Below the pieces are notes generated by a model, which was given only the letters and a program-made list of their open reading frames with translations, did not search any database and was not told the DNA's origin. A stretch of DNA of 64,000 nt from Liolophura sinensis (lineage: Eukaryota > Mollusca > Polyplacophora > Chitonida > Chitonidae): contig NC_088297.1 of assembly GCF_032854445.1 (NCBI RefSeq), positions 5,455,991-5,519,990 on the forward strand, read 5' to 3'. The translations under genes were made by a program, and so were the position numbers. This document shows positions 1 through 9,520 of the stretch, piece after piece. The stretch's first letter is position 1. Every line of letters starts with the position of its first letter.

Positions 1-215
1 GTGTCGTGATTATAGCTGGAAAATCTTCTCGTGACGTCAGAGGTCCTCAACTCTGGTCCATAAAGCCCACCTCAGAATTCAAAGCATTAAACAGCTTTAA
101 CTCTCTTCACAAAAATCTAAAAAAAATAAATGAAAGTATAATTATGCATGGTGTTCAGTTGTCTGTATGATGAACCTTACTTTATATTTTAGCTTTGTTT
201 TACTTTAAATGACAA
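1..215 (+). repeat. Dispersed foldback-type repeat, family F1, partial copy
   Basis: The right half, with TTCAGTTGTCTGTATGATGA followed by an ACCTTACTTTATATTTTAGC segment near 150-195, recurs at about 35225-35275 and 36790-36840. A TGACGTCAGAG segment near 33-43 matches the arms of the 36.4-36.85 kb copy. It lies upstream of the MAM exon, probably in an intron. Confidence 0.6.
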
Positions 216-454
216 TAAATTTCACCCATGACCAACTTTCCCATTATGCTGGATTCTGAGAGTTCTATTGAGAAAGATGTTTTGAGGTTTGTTAGGAACA
301 TGGAATGATAAATTGCTGGAAAATTGTTAATATCAGCATGGAAAATAATATTTTGTGACAGTTATTTGCCCCTGAAAATGTACGATTGTGGGTGAATATT
401 TAGGTCATTCAGAGTAATCGACTGTGATCGAGAAATATGTGGGCTTTTATTTCT
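216..454. other. Non-coding, probably intronic
   Basis: AT-rich sequence upstream of a SINE, with no exon-like reading frame or splice pair that I can support. Confidence 0.5.
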
Positions 455-686
455 GGGCCGTAATGACCCAGGAGTCTCTCACGAATACGGTCACTCTGAG
501 TTCAAGTCCAGCTCATGCTGGCTTCCTCTCCGGCCGTATGTGGCAAGGTCTTTCAGCAACCTGCGGATGGTCGTGGGTTACCCCCGGGCTGTGCCCGGCT
601 TCCTCACACCATAATGCTGGCCGTCGTTGTATAAGTGAAATATTCGTGAGTACGGCGTAAAACACCAATCAAATAAATAAATCAAA
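455..686 (+). mobile_element. tRNA-derived SINE, family A (5' truncated)
   Basis: Starts inside the tRNA-like head; a B-box-like GAGTTCAAGTCC sits near 499-510. The body has the conserved AACCTGCGGATGGTCGTGGG, and the 3' tail runs through GAGTACGGCGTAAAACACCA into AAATAAATAA. It ends about 12 bases before the 3' splice site of the MAM exon at 698. Confidence 0.9.
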
Positions 687-697
687 TTCTTTTTCAG

Positions 698-2480
698 GGC
701 ACTATATGTACTCGGAGGCGAGTTTTGGTAACAAAGGGGACATAACTGAGCTGACCTCAACCACGTTCTCCGCAAATCTGAGCGACAACTTAGTGTTTTA
801 TTACCACATGAGAGGTGCTAATATCGGAGAACTTGCTGTCCTGAGTGCTTCGGGTGCGGCAGGGCCACCAAAGCGAATCTGGGACAAATCAGGTGACCAC
901 GGTAACGAGTGGAAGTTCGCATGCGTCCCATTACCGTCAGGAAGTGACATTCAGGTGACCTTCTTGGTAACCCACACAGGTGGTATCTACGGAGATGTTG
1001 CCATTGACGACATAGCAGTCACCAGCACACCTTGTCCAGGTATGTATAAATGTATCCATGGTAACCATTTTAATGAGCTAGTATTTATTTATTTATTTGA
1101 TAAGTGTTTTACGCTGTTCTCAAGAATACTTCACTTATACGACGGAGGCCAGCATTATAGTGGGAGGAAACCGGGCAGAGCCCGGAGGAAACCCACAGCC
1201 ATCTGCAGGTTGCTGTCAGAGCTTCCCGCGTACGGCCGGAGAGGAAGCCAGCCTGAGCTGGACTTGAACTCACAGCGACCACATTGGTGAGAGACTCCTG
1301 GGTCATTACGCTGGGCTAGCGTGCTAACCAACTGAGCCACGGAGGCCCCCAATGAGTTATTATGTGTCTTTGGATTTAGCTGTAACTTTAAGTCAGAAGG
1401 TTTCATTCGTACCAGTACCTGGTGAATTGACCTGGTTTACTGCAGGCGGTCTAGTAAATAGCTTAAATACTCATCAAAAAAATCTATACATAAATAACTC
1501 ACAGGATACCTCAGACTTCTACTGCCCACACCAGGTGTCTTAACCGTTATAAAGAAAACTTTTTGATTTCAGCATTATGTGCTGAAAATGTTGCATGTTC
1601 AGTGTATAGAGATGTTTTATGTCTTAATCCCTGTTATCATTTGCCATCTTTTTTAATAAAAATACAACATGTTTTTGTTTGCAGCAACCCCTGTGACGTC
1701 CACCCCTGGGTTTGCACCCACAGCAAGTAAGTTGAACAAAGTTTTTCTTTTTGATCTCCTTTTGGAGGACATCTGCGTGGTCGTGTTTTCAGTTGTCTGA
1801 TAATCTTTTTGGGTGGTAAAAAAAACAAACCTGTCACGTTTTAGGGAGGGGTGCAGACATGTTTCAGTTCCAAGTTTTTATTGTTCTCATTTTCTCGTAT
1901 GTGGGGATACTGTTTTTGGCAGTCTTTAGTTTTGTGTCTGAAAACTTGGATGAAAATTTCTACCTGGGATACAGATTTATCTGTTAATTTTGTTGTGGGG
2001 ATCTGTAGCGTTTTGAGCGCTTCTTTACCACTGACATATTCGTATTGTCCCTTTGAATACAGAAGGGTTGCCCATGACATCATCATACTCTCAGAACAAC
2101 TGCCAGTCAGCCATGTTGGAGTCCTGTTTACATGGGCAAATACAGCCACAGTACTCCAATATGGATGCCAGAAGGAATGTCTGTATAAGAGGGGTTGCAT
2201 GACCTACTTCTGGCAGCCATATTGGAATACTGTGGTTACACCAGCCCATGTAAAGAAGACTACAGTATGACTGACTGACTGGGTCTCATTCCCTGCTGTT
2301 ATTTGTTGAAGAGCACTAAACTGACGATATTATTTTGTCTGTTTCTCTACAGCGTTTAGCCCCTGTCCTGTGGGCCAAAGACCATGCTCTAATGGCCTGT
2401 GTCTATCAGAAATCATGTTCTGTAACAGCATCCCTGACTGCCCGGACGGCGGCGACGAACTCGACTGTGCCAACCGCTGA
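698..2480 (+). CDS. 3' end of a MAM and LDL-receptor class A domain protein (three terminal exons, partial)
   Basis: Three exons read in one frame: 698-1039, 1685-1726 and 2353-2480, stop TGA at 2478-2480. All introns are GT-AG and phase 1. Exon one encodes about 113 residues of a MAM domain, starting at a GHYMYSEAS motif, with FYYHMRGANIGEL in the middle and GGIYGDVAIDDI near its end. Exon two is a 14-residue Thr/Pro linker. Exon three encodes one LDLa module with all six cysteines and the calcium-site ending CPDGGDELDC, and the stop follows four codons later. There is no membrane anchor in these exons, so if this is the true end the product is secreted. MAM and LDLa modules mediate extracellular adhesion or ligand binding, often in multi-repeat proteins. 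The upstream exons lie outside the window, so the exact family member cannot be named. SINEs lie in the introns on both sides of the MAM exon. Confidence 0.85.
1082..1350 (-). mobile_element. tRNA-derived SINE, family A (near full length)
   Basis: Inverted copy with an intact head (minus strand reads GGGGGCCTCCGTGGCTCAGT from the right end, containing an A-box-like TGGCTCAGTTGG). It lies 42 bases after the donor of the MAM exon, opposite in orientation to the copy at 455-686. Confidence 0.92.
2126..2256. repeat. Foldback element: 50-bp inverted repeat, 31-bp loop
   Basis: The arm at 2126-2175 (GTTTACATGGG to GGATGCCAGAAG) is complementary to 2207-2256 (CTTCTGGCAGCCATATTGG to CCCATGTAAAG), apart from scattered mismatches. 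Probably a non-autonomous transposon relic in the last intron of the MAM/LDLa gene. A similar core, ACCAATATGGCAGCC, occurs near 33902-33916. Confidence 0.7.
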
Positions 2481-5400
2481 GAAAGTGCTCATCAACATGG
2501 AAACCTGCACGTCAAAGGACAAAAACGTCCAAAAACAAAGTCTTGTTTGAATTTTTCTTGCTGACAAACAGCACTAAAAGTCACTCTCTGTGTTGATTGG
2601 TCCCCTAAAATGCTGATATCCTTTCCTTTTAACTTGAGCCATTCCTTTGGGTTTTTATAGCAAGGGGCCTTTGTGTAAGATTACTTGAAATTTTTTGGGA
2701 TGTTGCAGCTGTTGCTGATTTGCACCTGTTCATTTATTCACCACCACGTTTCTGAGGAAGAAAATATGTTAATATATCCGGGATTAGCTCAGTAGGAATA
2801 AGGCCTTGTTATATTTGATGTCATGTTACCATGGTTGCAGGTACTTGATGGGATTCTGAGATACGAGATATTGTTACGCGATTTTGTTTACAACGAGAGT
2901 AATACTTAACCACGTAATGGTTATATTATATGAAGGATGCATGGTTTAATGATGACAGTTTTTTGAATTGTTTTTTTTTTTTTTTTTTAATTTTTTTTGT
3001 ATATCATTAGATACATATGTCTCTGTTCTTGGCACTTCCTTTATAAACTTCATGAAACTTCACAATATTATTTCCACAGAAAAAAAACAGCAAAAGCTTC
3101 TAGAAACTTGATACATAAAGTTTCGTGAAAGTGAAACCAGTATTATGTGGCTTAGTGCTTCTTCTTATTTGGAAACATTGAAACGATTGTTATGGAAACA
3201 TATTTCTAAATGTACATATCTTCTACTTGTAGTTCGGTATTGTATGTCCGTGTGAAGAGACATTAGTGTGTGAATTGGATCATAGTGTCTATAACATGGA
3301 ACTATTTTGCAACGTTATTAGTGTCACGAGAGTTGTATTTTTGAAACGTCCTATACATAAGTCCAGATATATTTTCTGTCTGATGAAGAATCTCATTTAA
3401 TGATATTCTTTGTACATGGGAAGAATTTGTTAAGGAGAAAAATTTTAATATTTTACGAATGAATTGTTCATTTTCTGCATGTACATATTCTTCATTTGAT
3501 GTATAATTATTATATTCAGTTAATTATGAAACAATTAACATTTAATTTATATATTATTTTCTGCCACGCAGTTGCATCTTGTAAAGATGAGCAGCTAACA
3601 AGATGAATACAGCCACAGTACAGTATATTTCTATATATATATATATGTATATATGTTTGTGTATATTTTAGATGATGGTGTGTATGTATTTGAATATTGC
3701 TTTGTGTTCTTTATCCTTTTTTTTTTTACATACGTTATCACTATGTGTTCAGGCACTGTGAAATGAGCGCCATTATTCTGTCCATGTCTTAAGTGTACCT
3801 GTTCTTTTACTGTACACGATCAGTCCGTTAGGTTCATTGTCTACGACTGCTATATTATAAATGCCAGAAGAGTATAAGAGATTCCTTCATGTTCGATTAT
3901 ACACTGTATTAGGTTTATGCGGATATTTTTTAATGGCAGTATAGAATTCCATTCGATCATAAGCGCAGGCTTCTTTTGTGTATGGAGATAATTTTTTTAT
4001 AATCATTTTTTTTATAATCTTGTGTAAAGATAACACTCTGGGAATTACATACCTATTATGTATTTGGATATTTTATTGCGTGTGTAAAAATACATTCGGT
4101 CTGAAGTACATCCCTTAAGTATTTGTACAAAGTAGTATGACGGTATAAAACCCACAATGTGGGAATCACATTCCTGTTGCGCATTTTGTGGTAGTGTAAA
4201 AATTGCATTATGGGTAGGGGGGGAGGTATATTGTTATTAACCCTCTATGTACCTGTAAGTGGGAAAAACACTTAATTGAGATCTGTTAAAGTTTATATTA
4301 TTTCGCTCACCTCTATTTGAATTGTATGGATCAATATTTAATTGTATTCCCGCACCTAAGTTTGACCTTTGTCGGTGTGTGTTGTCTGTGGAGTTGTTCT
4401 TGTTTTTATGTTTTCTTTTGTATGTGACTATGTTTATGTGGTAAGTGGCAAGGCCGTGTACACTGACCACGTGTTGTGAAGGTCATTTCAAGGTCAAATG
4501 CTTGCCAGCTTATATATATATATATATTAACATGCTTTCCTGTGATATTTTTTGGACAGTTATACACGTCTGTTTGTATATGAAACTATTGCCCAACGTT
4601 GATACATATCATTTTAGAATCTCACACCTTTTAAGCTTTTTCTTTAATGTATTTTTGCATTGTTACACGGGACGGTTTTTGTGTTTAAAGGCATCCAAAG
4701 GGATTTGGAAATCAGTCAGATTTGTAAAATTGGAAAAAAAAATATGTTAATGAAAGCAGTTAATAGTCGCTATTGAAACTTATCATTTTAGCAATTTTTA
4801 CCCTGTCTTTTAGTTTTACTTTGACAAATAGCGCAAGTCTGCTTATGTCCCAAAGATTCCGTGTATTTTTGTGAGTGTGCAACAGATTTCATTGTCTGAT
4901 TATCTAGGTAACTTCATGACTTCAAGTTGAAAGAAGAAAACTGTTATTTCTGTGAAAGTCAACCATAGTACACGCAAAAGAAAAAAAAAGAAATAACTAT
5001 TCAGCCTAAGTCCAAACCAGCCTTAAGCAGCATTCTTATTTCAATAGAACTATCAGAATCTGGCAAAATGAGCAATTATGTCGAAATTTTAGTTTTGAAA
5101 TATATTATTTCTCAAACTTTTACCAAGTGCTAATGTTGGACAACGCCAACAGTTGACTTTCGTGCCGCGTGGAAAAATCTACATGTAGAACTATTTTCAT
5201 AGCGTACATACGCCATCCAAACCTGTGGTCAAACCACAACCGTTTTGAGTTTATTGCGACACACAATTTAGTTCCAGGTTGGGACGTGTTAAGGCTGCAC
5301 TGAACCAGGTAATGAGATTTGCTGATTATTCGGGACCGGTAGCTGATGGATGTTAGTTATGTTTGGTGTCAACAAACATTGACGTGTAGTTCGCTCGTGT

Positions 5401-5950
5401 ATTTCACAGACTGTGTTGATGTAGTTTTCGACGATTCATGTACATCGTATTACGCAAATTCAGTCTACATGGGTTCTTATTTAGGGTTGCATCAGATGTG
5501 GAGGTGCAAAAAAGACGAGTTTTTTTTTTTTTCAAAGTTCTTTGCACAAGAAAAACTTATTCATGACATTTTACGTTTGGTGCATTCACTTTTCCAGACG
5601 TTTTTCCAGTCTGTTCTGACATACGGTGTTATAATTGTCTTAGAAATGATCAGTGTTGCAAGCGTCTTAGATATTACCAGTATTTATCTGTGCAAACTTA
5701 AGCAGGAATGTGTGAATAAGCAATTTTATGCAAATATGTAGCAAAGCGATTTTAAATTGATGCGTCCGAGTTGTCTCCCTTGATAAAAGCACTATATGAA
5801 GATCCTTCCGATGTTCTGATTTTAAAATGGTTCTTCAATCTTGGTGGAAAATCTTATACGCATAACTATATAAACTTTTATTTTGTATAACATTTACTAT
5901 TTTTTTACCTTTATACCATTAATTCTATTTAGAATAAACATGCCAGTTTA
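2481..5950 (+). other. Long AT-rich 3' flank / possible long 3' UTR
   Basis: No supportable exon. There are poly-T runs near 2970 and 5520, short (TA)n runs near 3636 and 4512, and a candidate poly(A) signal AATAAA at 5933-5938 that could end a very long 3' UTR of the MAM/LDLa gene. Nearer signals cannot be excluded. Confidence 0.3.
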
Positions 5951-6360
5951 CATTTAATCTCTTGGTTTCCACGTGTTCATTTCTTTGTTGTTGTTCGGTC
6001 TTTTTGAGTCTGAAAGCTGGTCTGAGCAACAGTCTGCCAGTCTGAGATCAGGTCTGGGCATTCCGGCGAAACGGCCATGGGTATCGACCCAAAAGCAGCA
6101 CAGATCGACTGCTGTTCACTTTCTAGACCGGGTCTTAGACCGATAGCCCGTCGCCCAGACCGCGGTATTAGGCCGACCCTAATATTAAATCAGTGATCAG
6201 TGCGAGTAACATCACTACATTTTTTGTTCTGGCCCAATTATAGACCAGTGACGTCTAATAAATTGCATTTAACATCACTGCATATTTTTAATTACTGTAT
6301 TTACTTACTTATTACTGTAAAATAGGTCTACTATTTAAGCATTTACATGAACAGTAACAG
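5951..6360. other. Spacer, low-grade repeats
   Basis: Contains several imperfect copies of a GGTCTGAG/CAGTCTG-type motif at 6010-6150. No gene is seen. Confidence 0.3.
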
Positions 6361-6509
6361 AGTAAAACCCTAACTGAGATAAATTGACGAGGCGGTATTT
6401 CACCATTACCCAACCATCACACTGTCGTTGCTGCGCTGGTTTTTCTCGCCATATTGTACATCTTTTATAAATTGTTGAGAACGACGTTAAACCCCAAGCA
6501 CTCACTCTT
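6361..6509 (+). mobile_element. SINE family B-type 3' tail fragment
   Basis: Ends in TTGTTGAGAACGACGTTAAA followed by CCCCAAGCACTCACTC, the same 3' end as the family B copies near 25.4 and 49.4 kb. The preceding part resembles sequence at 26270-26360 and 50040-50120 (CGGTATTTCACC, then CCATCACACTGTCG). Confidence 0.6.
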
Positions 6510-6669
6510 TTATTATATTTTGATAATCCACTTTGGCGTTCTGGTCCAGCCCGCTTACATTGCTTTGTCTGCCGCTACATCAGGTGGTTTCTTTGAACCA
6601 CGTTGAAAGCACGTGGCGAGCGTCGATCGTGGCTTACTCCGTGCGCTGAAATTCTCTCCACACATAAAA

Positions 6670-6735
6670 CTTACCGCCGTCATATAAGTGAATAATTCTC
6701 GAGCACGACATAACACACTACTTAAATAAATGAAT
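6670..6735 (+). mobile_element. SINE family A 3' fragment (decayed)
   Basis: Only the tail remains: CGCCGTCATATAAGTGAATA, a degenerate GAGCACGACATAACACAC and an AAATAAATGAATAA end. Confidence 0.6.
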
Positions 6736-7711
6736 AAGCAGTCTTTATAAGTTCACTTCATCGTGAAAAAAAAAACACACACTTTTCCATTGTTACATAT
6801 TATTTGTTTCCCGCTTTACACATCAAAGGAGGTTACTTTCGTATGGGAAAAATACGGGTTTCAAACTATAATGTGCATTAATGTAGGAATAAGCCAACAA
6901 AAAGCAGGTTCTTTTATCATTTCTGCTTTATAAAAAGTCAAAATGAAAAAGTCATAAAATTAAACTTCATACATGTCCTAAAGGTACTGCGGAAGTGAAA
7001 CCTGGAATGAGGTCTTCATTGTGTCGGCTACCATCTCAGTCTTTAATAATTTTCATCCCGGCTCGAGCCACTTAACATTAAGTTTAGAATGCGGTATGTT
7101 AACGCCCCCCTCTGTTTAAAAGCAGGGGTATATACGTAGCAATTGTATTTTTCTGTGAGTCGGGGCAGAGGCCTGCGCATATTTCGAAAACTAAATGAAG
7201 AATCAATAAACTCACAGGTTAGGTTGGGTATGTTTGATCCAATTCAGATTCATTTTGAAAGCTCGATCCGCGCAGAAGTTTGACTTATTAATTAATCCCT
7301 CGGTTTTCACTCGTTGATTTCTGTGTTCTATGTCCTTCAAATATTGTCCGATTTTGATCATTTGCATAGAGTAAAAAATTGCGTATGGTTTTATTTTGTG
7401 GACCAACAAATCATGTTTTAAACCAAGCTGTAGGCCTATACACACAAAAGTTCTTCATTTTTATCGTGGGATATTAATTGTGTAAAACTAGCTTGTTATC
7501 ACTCTTACTTTTTAAAGAACGGAATGGGCAGATATATACCGATTGTAGGTATATTTTTGCTGATTTGCTGATTTTTTGAAAACTAATTGGAGTAGAATAA
7601 TTAAAATCGTTGAGTTGAGAGTAAATAGCTACTGATGCAGCAAAAAATCCGGCTTAAAATTCTCGGGTTTCCATAGAACACAGGTTGGCACATGTAACTA
7701 TGAAGATTTGA
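6736..7711. other. Spacer without visible gene
   Basis: AT-rich with short homopolymers. Reading frames here are short, and none carries a recognisable domain or splice context. Confidence 0.4.
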
Positions 7712-7909
7712 CTAGAAAGTTGAGGACATCACTTTGTCATTATAGGCAGTGTTATCATAAATTTTATTACTCAAATAGGATTCAAACCATGTTAACAATT
7801 TTCCGTTGACACTGAATGATTTCAATTTTAACAGTAAGCAGGAGGGCAGAACCTTGTTGAACGCCCTAGAATAATCGTCATAGGCTGTGTGCACTAGTAC
7901 TCCAAACAT
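7712..7909 (-). pseudogene. Fragment of a non-LTR retrotransposon reverse transcriptase
   Basis: A 65-codon open stretch on the minus strand contains YDDYSRAFNKVLPSCLLLKL, then NGKLLTWFESYLSNK. These match the pattern of the fingers/palm region of LINE-type reverse transcriptases: aromatic-SKAFDKV, LL.KL, then LL.WF.SYLS. No other RT or endonuclease segment is recognisable on either side, so this is a short decayed relic. The clade cannot be decided from this piece. Confidence 0.7.
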
Positions 7910-8330
7910 TTATAACAATAAGGCAGGTTTGCTGCAGAAATCGCCAAGAATGTGAACCAGGAACGGTTAATAAAGCTCAGCGAGATCGCACTTGCTGTTC
8001 GATATACTGAGCATACTCCCGTGTCTAGCAGATTTGCCTTTACATGAACCAAGGTATGGGAGGAAGCTGTGAAAAAAAAAAATAATGCGTACGACCAGTA
8101 CGACGCTTGTTTCTTAGTTTACCTATCAGGCGATTTCATGGCGCAAACTATCTAGGCGGCGCTCTGAGAGCTGCGAACCTCCGCCACAGCTAAATGTACA
8201 CATCCCTCCAAGAATTGTTTATAAAATCCCCAGATTCTGAGTTCGATCCAGATTACCACCAACATTTAATGGATTACGTGACCAAGTTCAGAAACTTTCA
8301 TTCAAATACCTGCGCAACATATATCTGGAA
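7910..8330. other. Spacer without visible gene
   Basis: No supportable exon, RNA gene or repeat in this stretch. Confidence 0.35.
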
Positions 8331-8479
8331 CCTGTTGTTCAAAAGTGTATTAAAAGCTAATCCAGACTAAAATCTTAATACCAATCTTGATCTAATACTA
8401 AACCAATGGCTCTTTAGTCCACACTAAAGCTAATATCGGGCTTAACTCCTAATACACCTTCGAACAACTGTTCCCTGTT
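8331..8479. mobile_element. MITE-like element with imperfect terminal inverted repeats
   Basis: The left end CTGTTGTTCAAAAGTGTATT is complementary, with a few mismatches, to the right end AATACACCTTCGAACAACTG. The interior holds repeated TAATCC/TAATAC motifs. A related half-element lies near 12518-12595 in SNRNP40 intron 5 (CAGTTGTTCAAAAGTGAATT). No transposase is present. Confidence 0.65.
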
Positions 8480-8638
8480 CCCTAACTTATCTAAGTCCCA
8501 AGGCCCCAGCATAACTGAACAGTCATGTACAGTGCGTGCATTCTCTGTCATTTCTCAGAAATATCTGCATGGTTCCCAATAATACGTTTCGAACCCAACT
8601 TGAAGGTAAAAATGTAGGCGCCGAAATCTTAAGTCCGG

Positions 8639-8915
8639 AGGGGCCTCCGTGGCCAAGGCAGTTAGCCTGCCAGCGCGTCGCAATAACCTGGGAGTCTCTC
8701 ATCAGGTTAGCTGTCGCTGTGAATTCCAGTCCAGCTCATGCCGACTTCCTATCCGGACCTACCTTGGAAGATCTTTCAACAACCTGCGGATGGTCGTGGG
8801 TTTTCCTCCGTGCTCTGCCCGGTTTTCTTCCACCGTAAAAAGTAACCATGCTGGCCGGCGTCGTATCAGTGAAATACTCTTGAGTGCGGCGTAAAACTCC
8901 AATCAAATAAATATA

Positions 8916-8961
<46 letters not shown>
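8639..8961 (+). mobile_element. tRNA-derived SINE, family A (full length) with expanded AAAT tail
   Basis: Starts GGGGCCTCCGTGGCCAAG; the body is conserved through CTGCGGATGGTCGTGGG and the tail GCGTAAAACTCCAATCAAAT. It ends in about a dozen AAAT units. Confidence 0.9.
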
Positions 8962-8962
<1 letters not shown>

Positions 8963-9439
8963 ACTAAGTCTGGATCCTCAGATAATAAGGGACATCTCTA
9001 AGTAATGAGTCTGAAACTTTAGACAACAATTGGAACATCTAACAATAAGTGTATAGGGCCAGAGATCATGAATGGCGCCTATTGATAATAAATCTGACTG
9101 AGAGAAAATTAGTTGAGTAAAATAAACTAGACCCACGTCCATTTAATCAAAAAAAAAAATAAATAAAAGAAAATGAAAAAAAATTTTTTTTGTCTTATCT
9201 TGTTTAACGAATCTTTTGTCACTTTATCATTGAAATTTTATTTCAACTGTACCACGTTGATTAACGTAGTTCACGTCCGCAGAAATATTTTGTCCTGTCT
9301 CAACCTACGACTTGCTGCTGTGACCGTCTTGAATAAACACATCGGTATGACTGACTGACTTGTGTTGGTATCGGGGGCCCCTTCTAGGACAGGACCCAGA
9401 AGCAGACCACGCGGCTGTAAACCTTAATTTGAGTCACTG
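8962..9439. other. Spacer upstream of SNRNP40
   Basis: Poly-A-rich patches near 9150-9190 and a short AT-rich frame with no recognisable product. Probably the distal promoter region of SNRNP40. Confidence 0.3.
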
Positions 9440-9520
9440 CGCCTGCTCAGGGAAAGAAAACTTCCGGTACATGCCGGCGCGACGCGAGTTTCTTAGATTG
9501 TTAATTAAATCTAAGGCAAT
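9440..9520 (+). promoter_or_regulatory. Probable TATA-less promoter / 5' UTR of SNRNP40
   Basis: The 80 bases before the SNRNP40 start are GC/CpG-richer than the flanks and contain a perfect ETS/GABP-type site, ACTTCCGG at 9460-9467 (CCGGAAGT on the other strand). No TATA box is visible. ETS sites close to the start are typical of housekeeping genes. The transcription start itself cannot be placed from sequence. Confidence 0.45.

Noticed and set aside
2778-2860. Possible tRNA starting GGGATTAGCTCAGTAGG
   Set aside because: An A-box-like string only; no B-box, no cloverleaf and no acceptor-stem complement at the right distance.
5346-5741. 131-codon + strand frame
   Set aside because: Cysteine- and phenylalanine-rich with a poly-F run from poly-T; no homology pattern or splice partners seen.
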